Assembly: GCF_019312595.1 (NCBI RefSeq)
Contig: NZ_JAHWDQ010000005.1
Coordinates: forward strand, 144,478-208,477
Length of the DNA stretch: 64,000 bases
Source of the DNA: Zhongshania aquimaris
GTDB lineage: Bacteria > Pseudomonadota > Gammaproteobacteria > Pseudomonadales > Spongiibacteraceae
Direction: 5' to 3'
Below, piece after piece: positions 23,713 through 33,211 of the stretch. The position numbers were made by a program, and so were the translations under genes. The notes under the pieces were generated by a model. It saw only the letters and a list, made by a program, of their open reading frames with translations. It was not told the DNA's origin and made no database searches. Position 1 is the stretch's first letter, and each line of letters opens with the position of its first letter.

Positions 23713-25980
23713 ATGTCTTTTATAGATAACGACAATAAATTAATATGCAAGTCGCTGGGCATCATTGTTATGGCCGGCGGTACATCGATTGCTACACCAG
23801 TATATGCCGAAGGTGCTAGAACTTTAGAAGAGGTCGTGGTCACGGCACGGAAACGTGAAGAGAGCATACAAGATGTACCGGTAGCGGTAAGCGCAATTGC
23901 AGGTGACGATGTTAAAAACGCATTTACCTTAGATACTACGTCGCTTGCTCAATTTGCCCCTAACGTTGTTATGGATACTATTGAAGCAGGGACCCCCGCA
24001 GGTGGTGGTTTTGCGATACGCGGAATCAGCTACCAAGATGTTGAAAAGGCATTTGATCCCACGGTATTGGTCGCTGTAGATGGTGTGCCAATGGCGACAG
24101 GTACTGGCCAAGTTTTCGATCTGCTTGATATTGAGCGTATAGAAGTGCTGCGCGGCCCGCAAGGAACCTTGTTCGGAAAAAATGTCGTCGGTGGTCTTAT
24201 CAATATTCATCGCGAAAGGCCTCGGACTGACGAAGTGAGCGGTAAGGTTCGCACTCGTTTAGGTACATACGGAAAGCATGATCTAGAAGCTTTGTATAAC
24301 TATGGTGAAGAGGAATGGGCAGTTAAACTAACCGCTTCAACATTAAACCAAAGTAAGGGCTATACCAAAAATTCAGTTGCCGGTGACATGGGTAAAAAGG
24401 ACACCGATCGCGCCGGTGTGCATTGGCTATTTGATGCTTCTGATAGTGTTACTCTGCAAGCTCAATACAATTACTCCAATATGGAAGGTATCGCTGCTGC
24501 TACCTTAGGAACGGCCACTGATAGTTCAGATACTTTTTGCGGCTTCTACCAAGCAAATGGTTTTGACTGTGGCGGAGAATTCGGTCAAACAATTCGTCCC
24601 GCTGGCGAAAGTTCTGATCGCCGCCGTAGCTACGCCAATTATCGCGGTGCAGTGGGCCTAGAAACCCATCAAGCCATTTGGCAAATAGACTCTGATCTTA
24701 ATGATTCGTTGACGTTGACCTATGTGGGAGGATGGTTGACCTCTGCTGATGAGTACAAAGCGGATTTTGATGGAAGTCCGGCGACCCTGTATCACGTCAA
24801 TCGGTTTGGCGATTACAACCAAGTAACGCATGAGATTCGTATCAGTAGCGACGCCGGCGGAAATTTACTTTGGCAAGCAGGCGTTTTCTCAGCCAATTCA
24901 GATGCCACGTCTAATCAGTTAACACAAATATTTTCAACTGACTGGTCTCCCTTCTCACAAACAGAGACTTCATCTGAATCGCACTCGGTATTCTTTGAGG
25001 GTGACTATAGTATGTTGGATAGCAAGTTAACGCTAACCGCCGGTACTCGCTTTATCACTGAAACAAAGAGAATGGACCGTGATGTTTTTGATGTAACGGC
25101 GGGCACATATAATGTTGGGCCAAATGCTGGCGGTGAGCGTACCGATAATGATTGGATTTATCGTTTGGGCGCGCGTTACCAGTTCACCGACGATTTAATG
25201 GCTTACGTCACTAACTCTACTGGTTTCCGAAGTGGTGGTTTTTCTCCGCGGGCATCGTCGCCGGAGTCACTCTCTGAAGGGTTTGGCGCTGAAACCCTGA
25301 ATAACTGGGAGGCGGGAATAAAGTCTACTGTTATGGATGGCAAGCTAAAGTTAAATGCCACCGTATTTCATATGATTTATGAGGATATGCAAACAGAAGT
25401 GTCTCTACCCGCACCAAGTATTCCTGAAGGTCAGGAGCAAGCGATACGTAACATAGGCGAGGCCGAATTCAACGGTGTTGAGTTGGAGTTTGATCTGTTA
25501 CTAACAGATTGGTGGCGCTTCTCTGGTAACGTAGGTTATTTGGATGCTAAGTATACGGATTTCGTTGCTGACATTTATGGTGATGGTATTGTTGCGGATG
25601 AATCAGGATTAAAACTGCGTCGTGCACCAGAAATAACCTACTCGGTTCAGAATGTATTGGATTGGTCGGTGAGCGGTGGCTTGTTGAGCTGGCGGGTGAG
25701 TTACTCATGGCGTGATGATTACGAGGCAACCTTGACTAATCATCCCGGTACGCAAATAGAAGCATTTGGTTTGCTAGACTCTTCTTTAACTTATGAGCGT
25801 GATGAATGGCGTGTGTCGTTGTTCGGCCGTAATTTAACTGATGACGATAGTTTTTCTCACGACTATGTTGTTGCACCAAATCGTCCTCAGCCAGGTGTCC
25901 AGAATCAAGGTTCATTTTGGAAGTTTGCAACAGTTAGATCGCCGCGTGAGTTTGGTTTGGAAGTGACTTATAGCTTCTAA
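23713..25980 (+). CDS. TonB-dependent outer-membrane receptor 3
   Basis: This protein of 755 residues has a signal peptide ending TPVYA-EG, then LEEVVVTARKREESIQDVPVAVSA. The plug includes FAIRGISYQD and IEVLRGPQGTLFGKNVVGG. The barrel ends in TYSF with the terminal Phe needed for assembly. Two close cysteines (about residues 276 and 287, CGFYQANGFDCGG) suggest a disulfide in an outer loop. It is a single-gene transcript, its start preceded by GGGGAT, with the shared operator in its promoter. Uptake of the cluster's hydrophobic substrate or a relative is inferred; the ligand is unknown. Confidence 0.93.
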   Translation: MSFIDNDNKLICKSLGIIVMAGGTSIATPVYAEGARTLEEVVVTARKREESIQDVPVAVSAIAGDDVKNAFTLDTTSLAQFAPNVVMDTIEAGTPAGGGFAIRGISYQDVEKAFDPTVLVAVDGVPMATGTGQVFDLLDIERIEVLRGPQGTLFGKNVVGGLINIHRERPRTDEVSGKVRTRLGTYGKHDLEALYNYGEEEWAVKLTASTLNQSKGYTKNSVAGDMGKKDTDRAGVHWLFDASDSVTLQAQYNYSNMEGIAAATLGTATDSSDTFCGFYQANGFDCGGEFGQTIRPAGESSDRRRSYANYRGAVGLETHQAIWQIDSDLNDSLTLTYVGGWLTSADEYKADFDGSPATLYHVNRFGDYNQVTHEIRISSDAGGNLLWQAGVFSANSDATSNQLTQIFSTDWSPFSQTETSSESHSVFFEGDYSMLDSKLTLTAGTRFITETKRMDRDVFDVTAGTYNVGPNAGGERTDNDWIYRLGARYQFTDDLMAYVTNSTGFRSGGFSPRASSPESLSEGFGAETLNNWEAGIKSTVMDGKLKLNATVFHMIYEDMQTEVSLPAPSIPEGQEQAIRNIGEAEFNGVELEFDLLLTDWWRFSGNVGYLDAKYTDFVADIYGDGIVADESGLKLRRAPEITYSVQNVLDWSVSGGLLSWRVSYSWRDDYEATLTNHPGTQIEAFGLLDSSLTYERDEWRVSLFGRNLTDDDSFSHDYVVAPNRPQPGVQNQGSFWKFATVRSPREFGLEVTYSF

Positions 25981-26021
25981 ATAGCGATTTTAGCAAGATA
26001 CCAGTTAATAAGAAAAAGGTC

Positions 26022-26078
26022 TGAATGCCCATTAGTAATAAACGAGATATGATATCTCTGTTTTTACTTGGGCATTCA
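26022..26078. other. Long near-perfect hairpin in the 25981-26303 gene-free stretch
   Basis: TGAATGCCCA (26022-26031) pairs with TGGGCATTCA (26069-26078), and the interior continues pairing to a GAGATAT/ATATCTC tip, for about 25 base pairs in 57 bases. It follows TonB receptor 3 by 41 bases. T-richness downstream is only moderate, so it may be a terminator or a processing/stability element. The rest of this 323-base gap is A/T-rich with no gene visible. Confidence 0.6.
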
Positions 26079-26303
26079 TTCATTGTATTTTTGAATTTTT
26101 ATAAACTGATTTTTCAGTATGATAAGACGTAAGAGATTAATGTAGTAAAATTGAGTGTGATTTGAGAGAGTTCTTTAAAGCACCTAATTATTATATCTTT
26201 TGATTTACGATAATGAATATTCAGTGATGTTTGTCGTTAACAATTGAGTCAAGGCATAGAACGCCTAGAGCTTGTCTGACTGCCAGTCAGGTGGGAGTAT
26301 AAA

Positions 26304-27236
26304 ATGTATCGAGTTCTCCGCGAACCCTTGCTGCACTTTCTATTAATCGGGATTGGCATGTTTGTGGTTTTTGCTTACCTAAATCCCAGCTCGATGGACG
26401 ATCCCCGCCGAATTAGCGTGTCGCGAGCTGACCTGTTGACGTTTATGCAGTATCAAGCGCGGGCGATTGATGGCGAGCGTCTGAATATTATCTTAGACCA
26501 GTTGCCAGAAGATAAGATGCAGAAAGTGATCGACGATTATGTGCGTGAGGAAGTACTTTTTCGCGAAGCTAAATCGCTGGGTCTTGATCGTTATGATTAC
26601 ACTGCCAAGCGTAGGCTTGTTCAACGAATGGAATACACATTACGTGATCTCGTTGATTCTGTAGACATATCTCAGGAAACCCTTTCGAAATACTATGCTC
26701 AGCATCAAGCTGCGTATTATGTCGAGTCTGAAATTACTTTCACCCATGTATTCATAAGCACAAAAAATCGCGTCCCAGAAGCGGCGTTGCTGGTTGCGGA
26801 GAGAACATTACAGCAACTCCAGCAGCGACGAGAATTGTTTAATCACGCGACCAGTTACGGCGATCGTTTTTTATACCATTCAAATTATATAGGCAAGGGG
26901 GCACAGACGGTACTCGATCACTTTGGTGCTGGTTTTCAGCAACAAGTGTTCGCTCTGAGTGAGGACACGCTTAATACTTGGCAGGGCCCAATTCTGTCTG
27001 AATACGGTTATCATCTAGTTCAAGTTGCTAGTATTAAAAAGGGGTATCAGCCGGAGCTCAAAGAAGTTTATGCCCGCGTTATGTCGGATGCACAAAGATA
27101 TGAGCAGCAAAAGCTATTAGACGGGGCTATTGATGTGATTGTCGCTGATTATAAAATCTTCGTGGAAAAAGACGGTATTACGTCGGGGTCTGGTTTGGCG
27201 TCTCAGCCCGTAACAGTTACCTTGGATGCCTCGTGA
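26304..27236 (+). CDS. Membrane-anchored parvulin-type peptidyl-prolyl isomerase
   Basis: This 310-residue protein has an N-terminal membrane anchor (about residues 9-27, LLHFLLIGIGMFVVFAYL) and a periplasmic SurA/PpiD-like helical chaperone region. It ends in a PpiC-like domain containing TFTHVFIST and the late block EYGYHLVQVASI. It would help fold exported proteins or the neighbouring membrane protein. It overlaps the next gene by four bases (GTGA), so the two are translationally coupled. This PPIase-HupE pair recurs in marine Proteobacteria, as far as I recall. Catalytic activity is not certain because parvulin residues are only partly kept. Confidence 0.82.
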   Translation: MYRVLREPLLHFLLIGIGMFVVFAYLNPSSMDDPRRISVSRADLLTFMQYQARAIDGERLNIILDQLPEDKMQKVIDDYVREEVLFREAKSLGLDRYDYTAKRRLVQRMEYTLRDLVDSVDISQETLSKYYAQHQAAYYVESEITFTHVFISTKNRVPEAALLVAERTLQQLQQRRELFNHATSYGDRFLYHSNYIGKGAQTVLDHFGAGFQQQVFALSEDTLNTWQGPILSEYGYHLVQVASIKKGYQPELKEVYARVMSDAQRYEQQKLLDGAIDVIVADYKIFVEKDGITSGSGLASQPVTVTLDAS

Positions 27237-28240
27237 AGTTTCTAATTATAACGATGATGTTGCTGTCCTTGTCGCCTGGCGCGTGGGCTGATGATGCGCG
27301 GCCTGCGTATTTTTCTATAGTGGAAAAACAAGCTTTGGTGTACATGCTGAAATGGCGTATTCCCCCAACCATTTCCGCCTCTAACTTGCCGACCTTAGCC
27401 TTACCTGCTGATTGCAGTCACTTCCCTGATACTGTTTCTAGTGAGCGGGTGCTGATACAAACCCTACAAGGGCAGCGCTTGTATCAGTGTCAGCAAAGTT
27501 TATCTGGCGGTGATATTCAAATTTCTTATCCAGTATTTAATCCCTCATTGAGTAGCTTGGTAAAATACAACGCTTTGTCAGGTGAAAGTTACACTCGGAT
27601 GCTCGCGCCCAATGAGTATAGCTGGACTATTCCAGAGACTGAAAGTGCCTATCAGGTTGCGTTGGATTATACGCGCTTGGGTATACAGCACATATGGGAG
27701 GGAATAGATCATCTATTGTTTTTGCTATGCTTGGTCTGGATCGCCGGTTCATTCTCACGAATTTTAATAACAGTAACGGGGTTCACCTTATCTCATTCCT
27801 TCACCTTGGCGTTGTCTGCCTTAGATCTAGTGCACCTTCCAGTCCCGCCTGTAGAGGCAGTCATAGCGCTGAGTATTGTTTTCCTCGCTACCGAAATTGC
27901 GAAAAGTAAGCGAGACAGTTTAACTTGGAATTACCCGGTGGCGGTATCCACTGCGTTCGGCTTATTGCATGGCTTAGGTTTCGCCGCGGTACTCACCGAG
28001 ATTGGTTTGCCACAGGTAGAGCTGGTGACGGGTTTGCTGTTTTTCAATGTTGGAGTGGAAGTTGGACAGCTCGTCTTTGTTACGATTGTAGCGCTAGTTA
28101 TGTGGCTAGTGCGTCGGATGGCAGTCACCAACTCTTTCGCGTCACCTAAATATCACGATCTTGCTCGAGTTTGCTTCAGTTACACCATCGGTGTGTTTGC
28201 CACTTATTGGATGGTGGAGCGATGTATGCAGTTTGTTTAA
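27233..28240 (+). CDS. HupE/UreJ-like multi-pass membrane protein
   Basis: This 335-residue protein starts at GTG 27233 with a signal peptide ending GAWA-DD. An extracytoplasmic domain of about 130 residues follows, then a HupE/UreJ-type membrane domain. Its hallmark is GIQHIWEGIDHLLFLLCL, with the His/Asp cluster seen in this family, then GFTLSHSFTL and FGLLHGLGFA. HupE and UreJ proteins are nickel/cobalt permeases; the present two-part form is less studied. The conserved histidines suggest metal handling. Its coupling to the PPIase and the proximity of a secreted metallohydrolase (28372) suggest metal supply to that enzyme, which is only an inference. Confidence 0.85.
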   Translation: MKFLIITMMLLSLSPGAWADDARPAYFSIVEKQALVYMLKWRIPPTISASNLPTLALPADCSHFPDTVSSERVLIQTLQGQRLYQCQQSLSGGDIQISYPVFNPSLSSLVKYNALSGESYTRMLAPNEYSWTIPETESAYQVALDYTRLGIQHIWEGIDHLLFLLCLVWIAGSFSRILITVTGFTLSHSFTLALSALDLVHLPVPPVEAVIALSIVFLATEIAKSKRDSLTWNYPVAVSTAFGLLHGLGFAAVLTEIGLPQVELVTGLLFFNVGVEVGQLVFVTIVALVMWLVRRMAVTNSFASPKYHDLARVCFSYTIGVFATYWMVERCMQFV

Positions 28241-28371
28241 TGCCCTGACTCCCTACATCCTTGGATGTTAAAAGTCGGATAGAGTCGTGTAGATAAAGTT
28301 ATATTTGTGCTGATGGCAGCACCCAGTTGGTGATGACGGGCATGGTTTAAAATACTTTTTTGGAGCTTTTA

Positions 28372-30270
28372 ATGTTTATTTCTGATCGTAGTCAAGGCCG
28401 ATTTTTGTTTGGATCGCAATTCGCTGCGGGTATGTTCATTGCGGTGGCAATGCCTTTTGCGAGTGCCGCGGATAATGCCGTTAAAAATGCAGATGAGCAG
28501 CTACCTATTTATTCCTCTCCGGTACGAGAAGGGAATACTAATCTGTATTGGGGGGACACGCATTTACATACTAGAGATTCCGCCGATGCCTACACAATGT
28601 TAACGCATCTCTCTCGTGAAGACGCGTTTCGTTTCGCGCGTGGTGAAAAAGTAAAGGCCGATAACGGTATGCCAGTACGATTGCGCCGTCCTCTTGATTT
28701 TCTTGCGATTACTGACCATGCGGAATACTTAGGTATTTTTTCCCAGCTTGCGGATAATAATGCAAATTTAAAAGGTTGGAAGCTAGGTGAAGAGTGGCGA
28801 GATCTTTTGCAGAAGGGCATGAACAAGGAGCTAACCTTGTCGTGGTCTATTGCGATTCAAGGCAGTGATGAGAAATATAAAGTACCGCTAGATTTACAAA
28901 AATCCATTTGGTCGGAGTCCGCAGAAGTTGCCGACAGGTATAATGAGCCGGGATTGTTTACAGCGTTTATAGGGTATGAGTGGACTTCTATGATTAGCGG
29001 TGACAACCTGCATCGGGTCGTCATCTTTAAAGATGATGCCAAGCTCGCCTCGCAAGTCCTACCGTTTTCAGCACAGCACAGCACTGATCCTGTCGATTTA
29101 TGGAATGCCCTAGCGGACTATGAAACTAAAACAGGTGGAGAAGTACTCGCGATAGCCCATAACGGAAACGTGAGTAATGGCCGCATGTTTGCCCCCACGG
29201 GAGTAGATGGAAAGCTGATTGATTCCGCATATGCAGAAAAACGTGCACGCTGGGAACCTGTTTACGAAGCGACGCAAATTAAAGGTGACGGGGAAGCGCA
29301 CCCCTATCTATCACCAGATGATGAATTTGCAGATTACGAAACCTGGGATCAGGGTAATATCACTCTGACTACTCCCAAAAAACCAGAAATGCTGCAGTAC
29401 GAATACGTGCGCTCGGGACTTAAAGAGGGTCTTCGTCATGAGGCCAACTTAGGGACGAATCCGTTTAAATTTGGGCTAGTAGGTAGTACCGATTCTCACA
29501 CGGGTCTCTCTACCCCTTATGAAGATAATTTTTTTGGTAAGTTTGGTGATGATGAACCGTCAGCAGACCGAACTAATAAGTTAATGGCGGGCCAATTGCA
29601 GGAAGTTTGGAAACTCGTTGCCAGTGGGCTTGCTGCGGTTTGGGCTGAGGAAAATACTCGATCATCATTATTTTCTGCCATCAAGCGACGTGAGGTGTAT
29701 GCCACTACGGGGACACGTATTACACTCCGGTTTTTCGGCGGCTGGAGCTTCACCAATGATGATTTGCTCAGCTCTGATTTTGATCGCATAGGTTATATAA
29801 AGGGCGTGCCAATGGGCGGCGACCTATTCGGTAAAGAGGTGAAAAGATCGCCCACCTTTATGGTGGCTGCGGCTCGCGATCCTCTGGGCGCAAATCTTGA
29901 CAGAGTTCAGGTAGTTAAAGGCTGGTTAGATGATAAAGGCCTTACCCACGAAAAAGTATATGACGTCGCGCTTTCTGATGGTCGTAAGCTTGATAAGCGC
30001 AGTGGCAAAGCGCCAGCGGTAGGTAATACAGTTAATATAAAGGATGCGAGCTATAGCAATAGTATAGGTGATGCTGAACTAGCTACAGTTTGGACCGATC
30101 CTGATTTTAATTCTAGCCAAAAGGCATTTTATTATGTGCGGGTTTTAGAAATTCCAACGCCACGTTGGACCGCATACGATGTTAAGTATTTAGGTGCTGA
30201 TATTACAAATGATGCGCCAATGTTCGTTCAGGAGCGCGCCTACTCGTCGCCGATTTGGTACACGCCATAG
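28372..30270 (+). CDS. Secreted DUF3604 (PHP-type metallohydrolase-like) protein
   Basis: This protein of about 632 residues has a signal peptide (SQFAAGMFIAVAMPFASA-AD). ATG 28372 is preferred to an upstream TTG because GGAG lies six bases before it. PHP-like metal motifs appear in order: GDTHLHT, LDFLAITDHAEY, a lone His in AHNGN, and STDSHTG. These are the marks of the DUF3604 family, related to PHP phosphoesterases, whose substrates are not established. The C-terminal part has FMVAAARDPLGANLDRVQVVKGW, also typical. It probably acts in the periplasm. It is 131 bases after the HupE-like gene on the same strand; a shared transcript is possible. Confidence 0.9.
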   Translation: MFISDRSQGRFLFGSQFAAGMFIAVAMPFASAADNAVKNADEQLPIYSSPVREGNTNLYWGDTHLHTRDSADAYTMLTHLSREDAFRFARGEKVKADNGMPVRLRRPLDFLAITDHAEYLGIFSQLADNNANLKGWKLGEEWRDLLQKGMNKELTLSWSIAIQGSDEKYKVPLDLQKSIWSESAEVADRYNEPGLFTAFIGYEWTSMISGDNLHRVVIFKDDAKLASQVLPFSAQHSTDPVDLWNALADYETKTGGEVLAIAHNGNVSNGRMFAPTGVDGKLIDSAYAEKRARWEPVYEATQIKGDGEAHPYLSPDDEFADYETWDQGNITLTTPKKPEMLQYEYVRSGLKEGLRHEANLGTNPFKFGLVGSTDSHTGLSTPYEDNFFGKFGDDEPSADRTNKLMAGQLQEVWKLVASGLAAVWAEENTRSSLFSAIKRREVYATTGTRITLRFFGGWSFTNDDLLSSDFDRIGYIKGVPMGGDLFGKEVKRSPTFMVAAARDPLGANLDRVQVVKGWLDDKGLTHEKVYDVALSDGRKLDKRSGKAPAVGNTVNIKDASYSNSIGDAELATVWTDPDFNSSQKAFYYVRVLEIPTPRWTAYDVKYLGADITNDAPMFVQERAYSSPIWYTP

Positions 30271-30302
30271 TGCTTTGTTTTTTTATATCTTAGAGAATCG
30301 GC

Positions 30303-30342
30303 ATAAGTAATCTTGGCGTTTGCAGGCGAATAGATTACTTAT
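30303..30342. other. Hairpin between DUF3604 gene and convergent rluA-type gene
   Basis: ATAAGTAATCT (30303-30313) and AGATTACTTAT (30332-30342) form a perfect 11-base-pair stem with an 18-base loop. There is no T tract, and the convergent position suggests transcript-end structure. Confidence 0.5.
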
Positions 30343-30434
30343 TGCGCTAAGAAAGATGTCGGATAAGATTGATAAGTGCTTTAAGGAATAATACGAATAC
30401 TAACGTAGCATTCGGTAGTTGCGAATACTTAGCT

Positions 30435-31106
30435 TTAAAACGGACAGGTGCAATTCACTGACATTCGCTGTCCCGTCGCTGGGTGGTCAAATTCGATTGA
30501 CGCTGCATGCAGCAGTAATCTCGGCGCTAGTTGCGTCGAGTTTTCGCGGTGGTATAAATCGCATCCTAAAATGGGATGGCCAATGGCAAGGCTGTGGATT
30601 CTTAGTTGGTGAGTTCGCCCTGTTAATGGGGTGAAAAGTACGCGACTACGTATTGGGCTCGTCAGGCGGGCAATGACTTTAAAATGACTTTGCGCGCCTT
30701 TGCCGCTTTTTTCACAGAGCTTTAATACGGGAAAGTTTTCTGGATCCTTCGCTATTGCAGCATTGATGATTCCCGCATCGTCCTCTATATGGCCGAGTAA
30801 TTCACTAATATAGGTTTTGTTGACGCTACGGTTTTGAAACTGTCTAGTCAGATTGGCGTTGGCGTTTTTGTTTAGCGCTAAAACCATAATGCCCGATGTG
30901 CCAAAATCCAGGCGGTGGGCTAAGGTGATACTGGGGAATAGTTGCACCATACGGTAGTGAACGGAATCTTTATTTAATGGGTTTTTTCCAGAAAGGCTTA
31001 GCAAGCCACTTGGCTTGTTAAGCAGCAAGATATGTTCATCTTGATAGAGGATGTCGATCTCATCTGCGCAAAGCGGCGCGATAAAGTCGTCAGCAGGCGT
31101 AGTCAA
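30435..31106 (-). CDS. rluA: RluA-family pseudouridine synthase
   Basis: This 223-residue enzyme isomerises uridine to pseudouridine in structured RNA. The catalytic Asp lies in AHRLDFGTSGI (D67), followed by the family blocks NKTYISELLGHIED, FTPLTGRTHQLRIHSLAIGHPILGC and RLLLHAASIEF. There is no S4 domain, which, with the short length, matches RluA (dual target: 23S rRNA U746 and tRNA U32) rather than RluC/D. The symbol is by family resemblance. It lies 24 bases downstream of the MarR gene on the minus strand and may be co-transcribed with it, though functionally unrelated. Confidence 0.85.
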   Translation of the reverse strand: MTTPADDFIAPLCADEIDILYQDEHILLLNKPSGLLSLSGKNPLNKDSVHYRMVQLFPSITLAHRLDFGTSGIMVLALNKNANANLTRQFQNRSVNKTYISELLGHIEDDAGIINAAIAKDPENFPVLKLCEKSGKGAQSHFKVIARLTSPIRSRVLFTPLTGRTHQLRIHSLAIGHPILGCDLYHRENSTQLAPRLLLHAASIEFDHPATGQRMSVNCTCPF

Positions 31107-31130
31107 AGGTAGGTACGAGGGCGAATAATA

Positions 31131-31658
31131 TCAGCCCCTGATTTTTGAAAACTCATCGTCCATACGCATAAACATATAGACACCCATTTTATTTTCATCG
31201 TCCGAGAAATTTTCTGTAATACGTTTAATAACATTGCAGGCGCTGGCAATCATTTCTTTGCAATGTTGCTCGCCATTCGGGGTGAGCGTAATTAATTTCT
31301 CTCTTCCAGAATTGGGGTCTTCTTCAATCTCTATGTAATTCAGTGGTGATTTGGACAGCGCACGCAGCGCCTTGGAAACACTGCTGCTGGTAATGTCATA
31401 CCAGTTTGTCATTAATCGGACAATATCTTTTCGGCTAATTGCGCGCTCTCCGCTGCGCATGGTCTCGGATCTAAGAATCCACATGATAACGGTTTGGTGG
31501 CGATCAAGACGCCCGCACTCCATTAATCCGGCCTCTATTTTCATCCCAATCGAAAAGTGAATGGGGTAAAAATAGTCCAAAAACATATTTGGTGCGGTTT
31601 CTTGGTTGACGGGCACATCGTCGTGTTTTTTCCAGGGCTTACTCAATTTCTTTCCCAA
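31131..31658 (-). CDS. MarR-family transcriptional regulator
   Basis: This winged-helix regulator has up to 175 residues. It shows the dimerisation helices, RHQTVIMWILRS, then the recognition region GERAISRKDIVRLMTNWYDITSSSVSKALRALSKSPLNYIEIEEDPNSGREKLITLT, the wing. No ATG start is present: TTG 31658 gives the longest form, while TTG 31646 has GGGAAA at a better distance, so the first residues are uncertain. It is divergent from the aldehyde dehydrogenase-P450 operon, and a dyad lies in the shared control region. The usual arrangement is repression relieved by the pathway substrate. It ends 24 bases before the rluA-type gene. Confidence 0.88.
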   Translation of the reverse strand: MGKKLSKPWKKHDDVPVNQETAPNMFLDYFYPIHFSIGMKIEAGLMECGRLDRHQTVIMWILRSETMRSGERAISRKDIVRLMTNWYDITSSSVSKALRALSKSPLNYIEIEEDPNSGREKLITLTPNGEQHCKEMIASACNVIKRITENFSDDENKMGVYMFMRMDDEFSKIRG

Positions 31659-31736
31659 TATACTGATTTATATGTGAATTTAGGGTCGATTGGCGCTTGT
31701 GTCAAGATATTTGAATTTTGACATCATAACATAATA

Positions 31737-31779
31737 GAAACAGTTTCCTATTGACACTATTTCTTCGCATCGTTATTCT
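31737..31779. promoter_or_regulatory. Promoter and MarR operator candidate for the ALDH-P450 operon
   Basis: TTGACA (31751-31756), a 17-base spacer and TATTCT (31774-31779) form a near-ideal promoter 38 bases before GTG 31817. GAAAC-A-GTTTC (31737-31747), extended by AATA/TATT flanks, is a dyad just upstream of the -35 box. A second TTGACA, part of a TGTCAA/TTGACA inverted pair, begins at 31718. Confidence 0.65.
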
Positions 31780-31816
31780 TGCGCCAAACAATAACGAGTT
31801 GGCATAGGTTATCGAT

Positions 31817-33211
31817 GTGAGTGGTACTAACTTAGAATCTCAATTCAATGCGCTGCGTGTTGGCTATCAATTGGAACGTTTTCCGTCGCTTGCAAACCGT
31901 TTGGATCGTTTGCGTCGTGTTAAAGCCATGCTGTCTGAACACGAGGCGGCATGGTGTGAGGCTCTGTCGCGAGATTTTGGTTACCGCTCTGCAGATCAAA
32001 GTTCGTTTGCCGATATCACCACCACCATTAAGGCTGCAAACCACGCATTAAAGAACTTGAAATTCTGGATGAAGGCCGAGCGCCGCACGCCGGATCTGAG
32101 CTTAAGGATGAGCGGCGCAAAAACCTATGTCGAGTCGTTCCCCAAGGGGGTAGTGGGTATTGTTAGTCCATGGAACTTCCCAATAAATTTGGCGCTTTCG
32201 CCACTAATCTCGGTATTGGCGGCTGGGAATCGCGCATTTATAAAGCCTTCAGAAATTACGCCTGCGACGTCGGCATTGCTACAGAAGTTAATAGCTCAGT
32301 ATTTTGCTGATGATGAAGTGTCAGTGGCCTGTGGTGATGTAGATGTGGCCCAAGCATTCGTAAAGCTGCCATTTGACCACGTTATTTACACCGGTGGCGA
32401 AACGGTAGCTAAGTATATTATGCGCGACGCCGCCGAGAATCTTGTACCACTAACTCTGGAGTTAGGCGGCAAGTCGCCGGTGATAGTCAGCAGCTCAGCG
32501 GATTTAAAGTTAACCGCAAAACGCATTGCCTTTGGCAAGTATTTTAACGCCGGGCAAATATGCATTGCGCCTGATTACCTTTTGATTGCAAAAGAAAGAC
32601 TGGATGCGTTTTTGATCGAGTTGAAGACAGCTGTTGAGAATGCCGATTCATCTCAAGGTTCAGCGGATTCGGTATCGATTGTTAATGACCGTCATCGCCA
32701 ACGATTAGAGAATTTGGTCGCTGAGGGTGAGAGCAAGAACGGCAAAGTAGTCCGATTTGCTGGACTTAATCAATCGTGCTACCAACTTACTGTGGTGATA
32801 GATCCATCAAATGACGCGGCAATTAATACCGGCGAGATATTTGGTCCGGTATTACTTATAAAAACCATTGGCGATCTGTCAGGACAGATTTCTTACATCA
32901 ATCAGTCGTCACACCCTTTGGTCATTTATTACTTTGGTAGCAGCGAAGCTGAGTTTAGACGTGTTGCCTGCGAAACCAGCTCCGGTGGTTTGGTGAAAAA
33001 CGATGTGATTTTCCAGTATGCAAATGACGATCTTCCCTTTGGCGGTGTGGGCGGTAGTGGTATGGGTAAATATCGCGGGGAATACGGCTTTAAGGAATTC
33101 TCAAATAGCAGAGCTATTTATAAATCCGGATTTATGGATGTGTCGGGCTTTGTTACACCGCCGTATTCGGATGTGTTCAGAATGGTTAACAAATTAATGA
33201 GGAAGATATGA
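31817..33211 (+). CDS. NAD(P)-dependent aldehyde dehydrogenase (coniferyl-aldehyde-dehydrogenase-like)
   Basis: This 464-residue protein starts at GTG 31817. It has the fold and motifs of the ALDH superfamily: SPWNFPINLALSPLISVLAAGN, cofactor segment YTGGETVAKYIM, catalytic Glu in LELGGKSP, catalytic Cys in NAGQICIAPDY, and FGPVLLI. IAPDY after the cysteine is typical of the coniferyl aldehyde/short membrane-type ALDH branch. It oxidises an aldehyde to an acid, probably one formed by the P450 whose start overlaps its stop by four bases (ATGA). It is first in the MarR-controlled operon that runs to 35621. Confidence 0.93.
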   Translation: MSGTNLESQFNALRVGYQLERFPSLANRLDRLRRVKAMLSEHEAAWCEALSRDFGYRSADQSSFADITTTIKAANHALKNLKFWMKAERRTPDLSLRMSGAKTYVESFPKGVVGIVSPWNFPINLALSPLISVLAAGNRAFIKPSEITPATSALLQKLIAQYFADDEVSVACGDVDVAQAFVKLPFDHVIYTGGETVAKYIMRDAAENLVPLTLELGGKSPVIVSSSADLKLTAKRIAFGKYFNAGQICIAPDYLLIAKERLDAFLIELKTAVENADSSQGSADSVSIVNDRHRQRLENLVAEGESKNGKVVRFAGLNQSCYQLTVVIDPSNDAAINTGEIFGPVLLIKTIGDLSGQISYINQSSHPLVIYYFGSSEAEFRRVACETSSGGLVKNDVIFQYANDDLPFGGVGGSGMGKYRGEYGFKEFSNSRAIYKSGFMDVSGFVTPPYSDVFRMVNKLMRKI

